Assembly (NCBI RefSeq): GCF_028736035.1
Contig: NZ_CP117866.1
Span: 11,263,001 to 11,327,000 of the forward strand
DNA: 64,000 bases
Source: Streptomyces sp. T12
Lineage (GTDB): Bacteria > Actinomycetota > Actinomycetes > Streptomycetales > Streptomycetaceae
Reading direction: 5' to 3'
In this document: piece after piece, positions 20,152 through 28,969 of the stretch
Layout: each line of letters starts with the position of its first letter
Numbering within the stretch: the stretch's first letter is position 1
Notes under the pieces: generated by a model
Told to the model about the DNA's origin: nothing
The model's database searches: none
What the model saw: the letters and a program-made list of their open reading frames with translations, nothing else
Translations under genes and position numbers: made by a program

Positions 20152-21204
20152 TCAGCCGGTGGGGTCGAGAAGGATCTTGCGGACGCCGTCGGCGCGGCTG
20201 GCGAAGAGTTCGTATGCCGCGGGGCCTTCGGAGAGGGGGAAGCGGTGGGACACCACGACCTCCGGCTTGATCCGGCCGGCCTGGGCGAGGGCGATCAGGG
20301 CCGGGAGTTCGTAGTGGATCGAGCAGAGCCCGATGGCGAACTCGAGTTCCTTGATTTGAGCCAGTCCCATGTGGAAGGGGAATGCCTTGTTCTGACTGAC
20401 CCCGATGACGCTGACCCGGCCGGCCTGCCGGACGGCCTTGAGGGCCAGATCGATGGTGGCGTCGGAGCCCACGGCCTCCACCACCGCGTCCGGTCCGCGT
20501 CCGCCGGTCATCTCCCGTATGCCAGCCTTCGCGTCCGCGCCTTCCACCGGTTCGACCCCCAAGGTGGCGGCGAAGGCGCGGCGCTCCGCGACCAGGTCCG
20601 CGCCGAGCACGCGCGCGGCGCCCATCGCGAAGGCGGACTGGGCGGCCATCAGGCCGACGGGACCGAGGCCGATGACCAGGACGGTCTCGCCGGGCTGGAT
20701 GCGGGCGCGGCGGCAGCCGTACCAGGCCGTGGGGGCGTTGTCCGTCAGGACGACGGCGGCCTCGTCGGAGATGCCCTCGGGCAGGTGCACCAGGTTGATG
20801 TCGGCATACGGCACCGCGAGGCCCTGGGCCTGGCTGCCGGGGAGCTGGGGACTCACGCCGTAGCAGAGCTCGGTGCTGGACTTGGCGCGCTCGCACCGGG
20901 CGGTGAACCCGGCCGCGCACGACCGGCACCGCGTGCAGCCGGCCGAGGCGGGCACCAGGACCCGGTCGCCGGGCTTGAAGCGGGTGACCTGGTCACCGGT
21001 GTCGACCACCACGCCGACGCACTCGTGTCCCGGTGTGTAGCCGAGCTCCGGGCTGAACGGGTTGCCGGCGTATATGTGCAGGTCACTGCCGCAGATGCCG
21101 GCTGTGGTCACCTGGACGACCGCGTCGGTGGGGCTAATGACGGCCGGGTCGGGGACATCCCCGTAGCGAATGTCGTGACGGCCGTGATAGGTCAGTGCCT
21201 TCAT
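20152..21204 (-). CDS. Zinc-dependent alcohol dehydrogenase (MDR family)
   Basis: A 350-residue NAD(P)-dependent dehydrogenase. Catalytic zinc ligands are C38 (GICGSDLH) and H60/E61 (GHECVG). The structural zinc lobe C90-C93-C96-C104 is complete. The Rossmann site VLVIGLGPVGLMAAQ sits mid-protein. This is the threonine/sorbitol-type zinc ADH layout. It lies 26 bases downstream of the reductase at 21231-22238 on the same strand, so the two are likely co-transcribed. The natural alcohol is unknown. Confidence 0.92.
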   Translation of the reverse strand: MKALTYHGRHDIRYGDVPDPAVISPTDAVVQVTTAGICGSDLHIYAGNPFSPELGYTPGHECVGVVVDTGDQVTRFKPGDRVLVPASAGCTRCRSCAAGFTARCERAKSSTELCYGVSPQLPGSQAQGLAVPYADINLVHLPEGISDEAAVVLTDNAPTAWYGCRRARIQPGETVLVIGLGPVGLMAAQSAFAMGAARVLGADLVAERRAFAATLGVEPVEGADAKAGIREMTGGRGPDAVVEAVGSDATIDLALKAVRQAGRVSVIGVSQNKAFPFHMGLAQIKELEFAIGLCSIHYELPALIALAQAGRIKPEVVVSHRFPLSEGPAAYELFASRADGVRKILLDPTG

Positions 21205-21230
21205 CGGATTTCTCCCTCCTCTCGGCCCGG

Positions 21231-22238
21231 TCAGTCCGCGATCTTCAGCACGAGCTTGCCGTGGTTCTCGCCACGGAACAGGCGCATCAGGGTGTCGGGA
21301 AACTCGGCCACTCCACCTGACACCACGTCCTCAAGGGACTTGAGCCGGCCCTCGGTCCGCCACGCGGCGAGCTGCGCGATGCCCTCGGCGTACCGGTCGG
21401 CGTAGTCGAAGACCACCATGCCCGTCATGGTGGCCCGGTTGACCAGCAGCGACAGGTAATTGGCGGGACCCTGCGGCGAGGTGCTGTTGTACTGGGAGAC
21501 CGCTCCGCAGACGATGACGCGGGCGCCGCGTGCCAGCCGTGGCAGTACGGCGTCCAGGACGTCGCCGCCGACGTTGTCGAAGTACACGTCCACACCGGTG
21601 GGGGCGTGGTCGCGCAGCGCCTTGCGGACGTCCTCGCTCTTGTAGTCGATCGCGGCGTCGAACCCGAATTCGTCGACCACGAGCCGGCACTTGGCCTCGC
21701 CGCCGGCGATGCCGATGACCCGGCAGCCCAGGATCTTGGCGATCTGACCGACGACGCTGCCGACCGCGCCTGCCGCACCCGAGACGACGACCGTCTGGCC
21801 GGGCTCGGGACGTCCGATGTCGATCAAGCCGAAGTAGGCGGTCAGGCCTGACATGCCGAGAGCGCCGAGATACGTCGGCAGGGGGGCCGCCGCCGGATCG
21901 ACCTTGGTCACGCCGCGCCCGTCCGACAGGCAGTACTCCTGCACGCCGAAGGACCCCGACACATGGTCGCCGACCGCGAAACCGGAGTGCCGAGAGGCGA
22001 GCACGCGTCCCACCGCGCCCGCGCGCATGACCTCACCGATCTCCACCGGGCGGATGTAGGACCTGCCCGCGTTCATCCAGCCGCGCATCGCCGGATCGAT
22101 CGACAGACAGAGCACCTGCACCAGGAACTCACCGTCGCCGGGTTCCCCGACCGTCTCCTCCGCGTGCTCCCAGTCGGTGGGACGCGGGTCGCCCACGGGG
22201 CGCGCGGCCAGGCGCACCTGGTGGTTGATTCTGCTCAT
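21231..22238 (-). CDS. NADP-dependent MDR-family oxidoreductase (curcumin-reductase-like)
   Basis: A 335-residue zinc-free medium-chain reductase. The family reads LSIDPAMRGWM, YLGALGMSGLTAYFGL, VVVSGAAGAVGSVVGQIAK, DYKSEDV, DVYFDNVGG and NYLSLLVNRATMTGMVVFDY, the leukotriene B4 dehydrogenase/curcumin reductase type that reduces activated double bonds. The ATG at 22238 is preceded by GGAG; the frame continues further upstream without family sequence. It is divergent from a TetR-type operator and tetR remnant at 22329-22376, which probably once controlled it. Confidence 0.9.
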   Translation of the reverse strand: MSRINHQVRLAARPVGDPRPTDWEHAEETVGEPGDGEFLVQVLCLSIDPAMRGWMNAGRSYIRPVEIGEVMRAGAVGRVLASRHSGFAVGDHVSGSFGVQEYCLSDGRGVTKVDPAAAPLPTYLGALGMSGLTAYFGLIDIGRPEPGQTVVVSGAAGAVGSVVGQIAKILGCRVIGIAGGEAKCRLVVDEFGFDAAIDYKSEDVRKALRDHAPTGVDVYFDNVGGDVLDAVLPRLARGARVIVCGAVSQYNSTSPQGPANYLSLLVNRATMTGMVVFDYADRYAEGIAQLAAWRTEGRLKSLEDVVSGGVAEFPDTLMRLFRGENHGKLVLKIAD

Positions 22239-22328
22239 CTTCGGCGGCTCCTCAGACGGTCGCGTTGGATCGGCGGCGGGACGGTCGGCGGCTGCCCGTC
22301 TTCGTGAGCCGAGGTGCCCACAACGACG

Positions 22329-22344
22329 TACCGTCTGGTCGGTA
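22329..22344. promoter_or_regulatory. Candidate TetR operator
   Basis: TACCGTCTGGTCGGTA is a near-palindrome of the ACCGnCTGGTCGGT type often bound by TetR repressors. It abuts an ATG beginning MARERTAATR and lies about 90 bases upstream of the divergent reductase. Confidence 0.5.
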
Positions 22345-22376
22345 TGGCACGTGAGCGTACGGCGGCGACGCGCGGG
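22344..22376 (+). pseudogene. N-terminal stub of a TetR regulator
   Basis: The ATG next to the operator starts MARERTAATRG, the usual opening of a small TetR repressor just before its first helix. After about eleven codons the similarity ends and no HTH follows. It appears that the repressor was deleted, leaving its operator. Confidence 0.4.
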
Positions 22377-22594
22377 AGGCAAGAGGTGCTTGGCTCTGGG
22401 CGAGGCAGCACCGGGTCCGGGGCGCGGCTGGAGCCCCCGGGGGAAAGCACGCGACGGAGAGCGAACAGACTCCGTGGGCGCGGCGGGGGAGCGGAGATCC
22501 GACTCCTTGACGGCTCAGGCGCACGGTCGGGGTGCCGGGATGGCCTCCATCGGGACGTCGCGCCAGGCGGCGTGTGTGCGTCGCGAGCCGGCCC

Positions 22595-23263
22595 GTGAGC
22601 GCCTCGCTGGGGCGAGGTGTTTACAGCGGCCCCGTCGCGAGGCAAGCGTCGAAAGCTGGGTATGAGGCTTCGGCCATCGAGCTGGTGGACGGCTGTGACG
22701 CGGCCGGCTTCCTCGTGCTGCGCGATGCGAAGGTGGAGACGCTCGCTCCCACCCACCAGCTGGTCGTCGACAGTGATGAGCTGCAACAGAGGCTGGGTGA
22801 AGGGCCGTGCTTCGACGTCGCCCGCACCTCGCACGGAGAGCGGGTCTTCCGCATCGCCGATCTCACCGGCGAGCATCAGCGATGGCCCGCCTACGCCCCG
22901 CAGGCCCATGCGCTCGGCGTGGGCAGCATGATGGGCTTCCTGCTGTTCACCGACGACGAAGACCTCGGCGCGCTGAACGTGTACTCCCGCAAACCCGGAG
23001 CCTTCAACGAGGCCAGTGAGCCGGTCGGCCGGCTGCTGGCCTCCCACGCGGCGGTCGCCTTCTCCAGCGCCCGCACCCACGCCCAGATGGAACAGGCCGT
23101 CGCCACCCGGCACGTCATCGGCGAGGCCATGGGCATCCTCATGGGAAGCCACCGCTTCAGCGAAGAGGAGGCGTTCGACGTGCCCCGCCGTTACTCGCAG
23201 GAGAACAACGTCAAGCTCCGTGAGGTCGCCCGCCTGGTCTGCGAGCGTGGCAGCCTCGCGTGA
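22595..23263 (+). CDS. GAF-ANTAR regulatory protein, N-terminus uncertain
   Basis: A GAF sensor domain (ELVDGCDAAGFLVL, LGEGPCFDVARTSHGERVF, GALNVYSRKPGAF) is followed by an ANTAR RNA-binding domain (TRHVIGEAMGILMG, the FSEEEAF segment and NVKLREVARLVCE). ANTAR proteins bind paired hairpins in nascent RNA and prevent termination. The N-terminal helix normally before the GAF domain is not recognisable and no ribosome site is seen, so the 5' end may be damaged; the frame opens at 22532 and the GTG at 22595 is a guess. A 9-bp tandem repeat overlaps the stop codon. Confidence 0.75.
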   Translation: MSASLGRGVYSGPVARQASKAGYEASAIELVDGCDAAGFLVLRDAKVETLAPTHQLVVDSDELQQRLGEGPCFDVARTSHGERVFRIADLTGEHQRWPAYAPQAHALGVGSMMGFLLFTDDEDLGALNVYSRKPGAFNEASEPVGRLLASHAAVAFSSARTHAQMEQAVATRHVIGEAMGILMGSHRFSEEEAFDVPRRYSQENNVKLREVARLVCERGSLA

Positions 23264-23306
23264 TCGCGTGATCGCGTGATCGCGTGATCGCGTGATCGGG
23301 TGACCG
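23259..23306. repeat. 9-bp tandem repeat over the stop of the GAF-ANTAR gene
   Basis: Units of GCGTGATC(G) repeat about five times; the first unit supplies the stop codon TGA at 23261. The last unit is degenerate. Slippage here would not change the protein because termination occurs in the first unit. Confidence 0.85.
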
Positions 23307-23737
23307 CGTCATCTCGGGTGAGCGGCTCCCCCGGCACGTTGGCTGAACCAGAGAAGCCTGGGCCGAGCCAGTCCCCAGGGGAACGCTGCTGAACCCGGCC
23401 TGCACACCAAGTCCCCTGCCCGACCGCCCCCACACATCCGCAGCGCGGCGCGTTCATGCCCGCACCAGGGCCAGGGGCATCACGATGCCCGCTGGGTGAT
23501 CGACGGGGTCCGGCGGCCGCAGGCCGACCGCGGCACAGCGACCGTTGGCCCGTCGTCGGGGATCGAGCTTCGCCGGCCGCCTCGCATACGGCGCTGGAGC
23601 CGCGCGTGCGGCCGGCCGGACCGGGCTCCCCGGCCGTATGGAGCCGCTCTGGGGCCTGGCTCGGATGTCCGCGGCCGGACTGACTTCCGCGCCCGGCCCG
23701 GAGCACAAGGGCAAGGCGTAGCCAGCAGGGGGCGGTG

Positions 23738-23821
23738 TCAGGTCGGGTGCCATTCCGTCAGCAGGATGGTGGCGTCGTCGCGCAGGTCGTGTTGCTGGTG
23801 GAGGTACCAGGTCCAGGCCGC
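23738..23821 (-). pseudogene. C-terminal tail of a SpoIIE/PP2C-type phosphatase
   Basis: The minus strand reads AWTWYLHQQHDLRDDATILL then TEWHPT and a TGA. This is the usual end of Streptomyces RsbU-like PP2C phosphatases (LRDDATxLLxEW). The rest of the gene is missing; the upstream side meets unrelated sequence at about 23822. Confidence 0.5.
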
Positions 23822-24980
23822 CCGGCACGGCAGCTACGCGCTGGATGTCGGGGACGGCGCCCGGACCGAGGTGCTGTTCCATCTGCCGCTGGAGGAGATC
23901 GTCCGGCGCCGGGTCGCGCACATCGCCCGGCATCAGCAGGCCCGCGAGCGGCCCGGTCTGCTCGCCCACGCCTTCGTGCCGGTGGACACCCGCACCGGCT
24001 TGACCCAGTCCACCAGCGGCCGGCAGGACTGGACTGACGGAGCCGAGCGGATCGCCATGCCGCTGCTGCTCCAGGCCGCCGCCGCCCGCGGCCTCGCCTC
24101 GCCGACCCGGCGGAGATCGCCCCGCTCCTGGACGGTTGGTCCGACTTCGCCCGCCGCTACCTCCTGGACGAGAGCAGAGCCCCACGGCGCGGTTCCCAGG
24201 AGCCCCAGCGGCGGCTGTACGACACCCCGTGGCTGGCCCAGTTCTTCCACGATCGGCACCGCGCCCACGGCCGGGAGGAAGACCTCGACGCCCGCATCAT
24301 CGAGCGCAGCTTCGAACTCGGCGGGACCACACACCTGTCCATCGGTCGTTCCCCCGTGACGCGGGCCATCCGCGAGAGCTTGGACACCGCCGGACGGGCC
24401 GGCCGTGCTGAAGCCTTGCGGGTCCAACTCATCAACACTGTACGGAAGTTCGTAGCAATGGGCAGACAACTGCCCGCCCACGAGGTCAACTACGAGCAGT
24501 CCAACATGTCCCCCTGATCGACCTTCTCTCCGCCGCCCACGCCCCCTCACCGGCGACCCCGTCTTCCACGACGCCGTCGCCGAACGGCTGCCCTGGCTGC
24601 TGGCCTTCGGCGGCCCCCAGCCGCACGCCCGGCTGCACGGCGTCGCCATCCGGCACTGGGACGGCTGCTGGTTCGGCACCGACCGGCTGTGGGGGGATGT
24701 CTTCCCCCCCATTACTGGAGCACCCTCAGCGCCGTCACCCTCCTGCTCTTGCCGACCGGTCTGCGCACCCCGGCACGGACTGCGTCGCCGAGGCGATCCT
24801 GCGCGCCAAAATGGCCAACTACCGCGAGGACGGCTCCGCCACCTGCGCCTTCGTCATGCCCTCGACAGTCGACGGCAGGCTCGCGCACAGCGCAGACTCC
24901 CTTGCCAACGACCAGGACTGGTACCTGGTCCTGTGGCTGCGGGAGCAGGCCGCGCAGGAGCGCTCGACCAGATCGACATG
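23822..24980 (+). pseudogene. Decayed six-hairpin glycosidase-like gene
   Basis: A single protein can be followed through several frames: EEIVRRRVAHIARHQQARER and HAFVPVDTRTG first, then RRLYDTPWLAQFFHDRHRAH with ARIIERSFELGG, then ERLPWLLAFGGPQPHARLHG and IRHWDGCWFG, then WSTLSAVTLL, and finally AILRAKMANYREDGSATCAF. The WLLAFGG..PHARLxGxAIRHWDGxWFG block recalls alpha/alpha-barrel (six-hairpin) glycosidases. Breaks lie near 24100, 24520 and 24700. Function is inferred only from this block. Confidence 0.5.
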
Positions 24981-24984
24981 CTGC

Positions 24985-25441
24985 CCTGCTGCTGGTGCAC
25001 GGCTGGGGTGGGGGCGGCCGGGAGTGGTCCCCGCATGCGGAGGTGCTGGCCGGGCGGTTCCGGGGCGTCGTACCGGATCTGGACGCCCCGCCGGGACTGA
25101 GCACGGCCCACGTCCGCACAGTGCTCGGCACACCCGACCAAGTCGTCGCCCAGGCGTACGCCGGCATGCACACCGACCCGGGCGCGGTCGGCATCCGTCC
25201 TCACAGCGAGGCGTACCTCCGTCCGCGCACCCAACCGGCGCTCACCGTGTGGACGTCGGAGGGAGGCGATGTGGGAACGCGGCACCCTGCACGCACCGGG
25301 ATCCCGCGTGGAGTAGTGGAGTACTGGCCGGACTCCGGGCACTATCTGCACGAAGGACAACACCCTGAGCGCACGACTCGCCTCGTGGCCGACTGGGATG
25401 AGGATGCCGTTGATCAGGTGACAGCGCCACCCACCCCCTAG
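24985..25441 (+). pseudogene. Alpha/beta hydrolase with internal deletion
   Basis: It starts AALLLVHGWGGGGREWSPHA (the oxyanion HGxG segment) and continues FRGVVPDL. It then jumps to late-domain sequence (TPDQVVAQAYAGM) and ends with YWPDSGHYLHEGQHPERTTR, where the catalytic His belongs. The nucleophile elbow GxSxG is missing, so the centre of the gene has been deleted. The frame is fused to the preceding relic. Confidence 0.6.
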
Positions 25442-26154
25442 GCCGACGGGGCCGCCAGGTTCTCGGGCTGCCCCGCTCGGCGCAGTGAGGCGGCGACGAA
25501 GCCGTCGGCCTTGAGCTCCTCGACCAGCTCCCGCAGGAATCGGACGCTCTCCGGCCGCCGGGTGGTGGTCGTGCCGACGGCCTGGCGGATCTGCATGAAC
25601 CCCTCCTGGATCAGCCGCAGTTCGGGGTGCGCGTCGGCGTACGCGGTCATCGGCTGCCGGATGCCCGCGCCCGCCTCCAGGCGTTGCGCGGCAAAGATGT
25701 CGACGCCTTCGTCACCGCGAACGAGGGTGGCGTGGCGCAGGGTGCGGGTGAGGTAGAGGTCGTACGCGGAGCCGGCCTTCACTCCGATCCGGACCTCCGG
25801 CGCGTCGACGTCCTCGGGCGTCTTCAACTCGGATTCCCGGGGCACGACGTACACGCCCTCGATGAGCACGTACGGGGCCGTGAACGCGACCTGCGCCTCG
25901 CGGGCGGGCTCGATCGCGAGGAAACACAGATCGGCCCGCCCGTCGGCCATCGCCTCGAACGACTTGCGTGCGGCGTCGAAGCAGAGGAACTCCACGGGGA
26001 CACCGAGCCGGGCTGCGATCTCCCGAGCGAGATCGACGGTGATGCCGCTCGGCGCGTCCGGTGTGCCTTGCGCGAGGACGGGATTGCCGAGGTTGATGGA
26101 GGCACGCAGGGTACCTGTGGGCGCAAGGTCGGCGGCGAGGGAGGGCAGACTCAT
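25438..26154 (-). CDS. Extracellular solute-binding protein family 3 (no signal peptide)
   Basis: A 238-residue protein with the family 3 binding fold: GTLRASINLGNPVLAQG, PSGITVDLAREIAARLGVPV, DGRADLCFLAIEPAR and FTAPYVLIEGVYVVPRES. Amino-acid-type ligands are usual. There is no signal peptide or lipobox, so it seems to act in the cytoplasm or has lost its export signal. No ABC permease genes are adjacent. Stand-alone cytosolic homologues are common in Streptomyces; their role is unclear. Confidence 0.82.
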   Translation of the reverse strand: MSLPSLAADLAPTGTLRASINLGNPVLAQGTPDAPSGITVDLAREIAARLGVPVEFLCFDAARKSFEAMADGRADLCFLAIEPAREAQVAFTAPYVLIEGVYVVPRESELKTPEDVDAPEVRIGVKAGSAYDLYLTRTLRHATLVRGDEGVDIFAAQRLEAGAGIRQPMTAYADAHPELRLIQEGFMQIRQAVGTTTTRRPESVRFLRELVEELKADGFVAASLRRAGQPENLAAPSA

Positions 26155-26373
26155 GGCGCGAGTCTAGAGCGTGTCGCAAGCGGGACAATTGCCTGGTCAT
26201 GGCGGTCTCTGTGCTCGTGGCCTGCGCCCCTGGCGGAGGAAGACGAAGCGAGCTCGGCCGTCAGAGTGGGCGGCACCGTCCCGGAGGCCGCGGTGAGCAC
26301 CTGGGGCGGTGATGTGCTCTCACCCTCCGGCCTTGTCACCATCGTTCCCCCTCACTCCCGTCCCTCAGGACTG

Positions 26374-26410
26374 TGTGTTGACGCAATACACTGTGTATTG
26401 ATCCAATGCA
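26374..26410. promoter_or_regulatory. Twin palindromic operators upstream of the Tap-like operon
   Basis: Two 17-bp sites, TGTGTTG-acg-CAATACA (26374-26390) and TGTATTG-atc-CAATGCA (26394-26410), share the consensus TGTATTG-n3-CAATACA. Each has a single arm mismatch and the centres are 20 bp apart, two helical turns. They end 53 bases before the first gene of the operon, so one of its HTH proteins is the natural candidate ligand. Confidence 0.6.
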
Positions 26411-26462
26411 CAGGAGATTGCTGTCGTAGGTGCGCCAGTAGCTCCTGCCGAGTGAGGTTGAC

Positions 26463-27101
26463 GTGCTGCCGTCCATTGATCTGGTGGAATCCGAAGATTC
26501 CACTGAGGAGGTGCTCACCCGCGCCCAGGCGGCGAACGTGTTGGGTCTGTCGCCCAACACCGTCAGCAAGCTGCTCGACAGCAGGTTTCTCGGGGACCTG
26601 CAGGCGACTCGGGTGCTCACGCTGGCCCGGGCTCCGCACGTGAGCGTCGTTGAGGGCATGCTCCCGGTGCTGCGCACCGCCGCGGCCGCGTCTCCCTCCC
26701 ACCCGGATGACGACCGCGACTTCATCGGTGACTCGCCCCTCCTGACGGACGAGCAGTTCCTCGAGGCGTCCCGCCAGTGGTGGCGGTGCGAGCCGGAGAC
26801 GATCGTGACCGCCGGGGTGCTGCCGGTGGCTGTGGCTGGGTGGGTGACCGGCGTCCTCGCCATCCAAGGGAGAGACGACACACGGCATCTGGGGCGTGGT
26901 GAGGTGCGGCACTCCTTCACTGCCACCGTCGTCGGCCGGGTGGGAACGCTCGACGCCCCCGATACCTATAGGGTCCTGGCCACGGACCGGGCGATGGCGG
27001 ACCTGACGCGCAAACTGCTCGGTTCCCGCGTGCACACCGCCGTCTCGGGCGGCCCGATCGCCTACCTGAAAGCCGACCCCGCCGCCCGGGAGAATTCGTG
27101 A
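26463..27101 (+). CDS. Helix-turn-helix protein of the Tap-like operon
   Basis: A 212-residue protein I do not recognise by name. Residues about 17-45 (VLTRAQAANVLGLSPNTVSK then LLDSRFLG) form an excisionase/MerR-like helix-turn-helix. The remainder is mixed alpha/beta without a known motif; a C-terminal segment (DRAMADLTRKLLGSRVHTAV) is helical. The stop overlaps the GTG of the Tap-like gene by four bases (GTGA), so both are co-translated. Possible roles are autorepression through the twin operators or DNA loading for its partner. Confidence 0.7.
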   Translation: MLPSIDLVESEDSTEEVLTRAQAANVLGLSPNTVSKLLDSRFLGDLQATRVLTLARAPHVSVVEGMLPVLRTAAAASPSHPDDDRDFIGDSPLLTDEQFLEASRQWWRCEPETIVTAGVLPVAVAGWVTGVLAIQGRDDTRHLGRGEVRHSFTATVVGRVGTLDAPDTYRVLATDRAMADLTRKLLGSRVHTAVSGGPIAYLKADPAARENS

Positions 27102-28732
27102 CTGACTTCGACTCCATCGACGCCCTGGTGGAAGGCGCCCGTCAGCAGGTCCCATTGCCTCCCACAGACGAGCGGCGCCGCCTGCGCGAGGGGCTGAACG
27201 TGTCCCGCGCACAGGTGGCGCAGGCCCTTGGAGTGAGCCCGTCCACGGTCGGCGGCTGGGAGTCCGGCCGGGACCCGAACGGCGAACTGCGGGAGAAGTA
27301 CGCGTACTTCCTCGACAAGGCGCGCGTCAAACTGCAGGCCCAGGCCCAGGCCCAGGCCCAGGCCCAGGCAGAGGACCAGGCCGAGGCCGAGGCCCAGGCA
27401 GCACCCCCGGCCGAGGACGCGGACGCCCCGTCCGACGGCGACGAGACGCAGACCGGGGCCCCGGGCGGGGACGCGGGCGGGGACGCAGGCGCGGACGAGG
27501 TCGAGGCCCTCCCGGCAGCTCAGCCATGCGTTCTGTGCGGGGCACCCGCCCGCCACCAAGTCGCCGGTTTCCCTCAGCATCTCGACCCCGCCGAATGCAC
27601 GGCCGCTGCCGGCACCAGTGCTGAACCCGCCGCCTCCGCACCGCAACCCGCGGTCAGGACCGCGGGCCGGGAAGGACGACAGGCGCCCCGGACCCGGCCG
27701 CACCCCACCAGCACCGGTCCGGGAGTCAAGATCATGCCGATCGGACGCCGGGCACAGTCGGCTGCTGACATGCCGGACCTGATCGGGCAGGCCGTGTCCG
27801 AGGCCCTCACCAGCCACGCCGGTGATGTGGACAAGGCCACGGCGGCGCTGGTCAAGAAGGCGATCCCGGACGCGATGACGCTGCTGGACACCACCCGCAG
27901 GGGTGGCCGGTACGACATCGTCGCCCACCCGTGGCTGCCCGACATCCTGCGCAAGCAAAGTGCCCGCGGCGCAGACCAGATCTGGGAGGCCCGCCCCAAG
28001 TGGACGCGCCCCGAACTGCCGCCCGGCGAGCACGAGGTGACCGCGCTCGACATCAACGGCGCCTACCTGAGCGCGCTCAAGACATGGCTGCCCCTCGGCC
28101 AGCTCGAGCACTCCACCGGCGACCACCACGACCGGCGCCGCGCGGGCGTCCACCTGATCACCCCGTCGGCGTGGGACCACGACGCCTACCTCCCGAACCC
28201 CATCGGCAGCCGGGACGAGCCGGGCCCCCTGTGGGTGACCGAGCCGACCCTGCGCCTGCTGCTGCGTCTCGCGGGGCCGAAGTACGGGCTGTGCGATCCG
28301 CCGGAGATCCACGAGTCGTGGACCTCGGGGGCCACGGAGGGTCTGTTGGAGAAGTTCCGTGTCGCTCTGAAGGACGCGCGCGACCGGGCGATCGCCGAGG
28401 GCGACGAGGTGACGCTGGAGTACGTCAAGGCCATGTACTCGAAGTTCGTCTCGACCATGGGGGAGTCGAACTACAACCGGGAGCTGTACCGCACCGACTG
28501 GATGCACCTCATCCGCTCGCAGGCCTTCGCGAACCTGTGGTGGAAGGCCCACCGGGCGTACGACGAGGGCCTGATGGTCGTCCGCGCGATGGGCACCGAC
28601 GAACTCCACGTCACCGGCGACTGGCGCGCGGTGTTCCCTGAAGGACGCGGTGTGAGCGAGGTAAAGGTCAAAGACGTCTACTCCGTCGGCGCCGAGCCGG
28701 ATCCCGCCCCTGGTAGCGAACACGACGACTGA
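27098..28732 (+). CDS. Tap-like telomere-associated protein with polymerase-palm-like C-terminal half
   Basis: A 544-residue protein. An N-terminal XRE-type HTH (about 28-58; RAQVAQALGVSPSTVGGWES) is followed by an Ala/Gln repeat (80-100) and a possible zinc knuckle C144-x2-C147...C167. The C-terminal half has DINGAYLSAL (318-327), KAMYSKFVSTMG (444-455) and GTDEL (499-503). Their order and spacing recall motifs A, B and C of family B DNA polymerases, with G in place of the first Asp of DTD. Streptomyces Tap proteins have the same layout (HTH, D-x-N segment). Tap recruits the terminal protein to linear replicon ends. This one is shorter than classical Tap, so a paralogue is likely. Confidence 0.65.
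   Translation: MTDFDSIDALVEGARQQVPLPPTDERRRLREGLNVSRAQVAQALGVSPSTVGGWESGRDPNGELREKYAYFLDKARVKLQAQAQAQAQAQAEDQAEAEAQAAPPAEDADAPSDGDETQTGAPGGDAGGDAGADEVEALPAAQPCVLCGAPARHQVAGFPQHLDPAECTAAAGTSAEPAASAPQPAVRTAGREGRQAPRTRPHPTSTGPGVKIMPIGRRAQSAADMPDLIGQAVSEALTSHAGDVDKATAALVKKAIPDAMTLLDTTRRGGRYDIVAHPWLPDILRKQSARGADQIWEARPKWTRPELPPGEHEVTALDINGAYLSALKTWLPLGQLEHSTGDHHDRRRAGVHLITPSAWDHDAYLPNPIGSRDEPGPLWVTEPTLRLLLRLAGPKYGLCDPPEIHESWTSGATEGLLEKFRVALKDARDRAIAEGDEVTLEYVKAMYSKFVSTMGESNYNRELYRTDWMHLIRSQAFANLWWKAHRAYDEGLMVVRAMGTDELHVTGDWRAVFPEGRGVSEVKVKDVYSVGAEPDPAPGSEHDD
27335..27370. repeat. CAGGCC hexanucleotide tandem repeat inside the Tap-like gene
   Basis: Five exact CAGGCC units and a CAGGCA encode alternating Gln-Ala between the HTH and the zinc-knuckle region. 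Unit changes preserve the frame, so the linker length can vary between strains. Confidence 0.9.
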
Positions 28733-28969
28733 GGCCGGAAGGACCGGCGAACGGCCTCTCGGCAAGGCGGTCTTCCAGACCGTGCACGAAGTGGCCGCGC
28801 AATGAAGAGCAACCGGCTCCAGCGATCCCCTCCGGGCCCGGGAGCGGCGGCGGGCTGCACAGGGAACGGTCCGCCGTACGGCCGGACACATGCCGAAAGC
28901 GATCACGACCGCCTACTCTTCGCCTGACCGAAACACTCACGGATACGGCACCAAGGCGGGGGAAGGCAC

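Noticed and set aside
23259..23306. CRISPR-like or att-site repeat
   Set aside because: It is a simple 9-bp tandem repeat without spacers or a neighbouring integrase.
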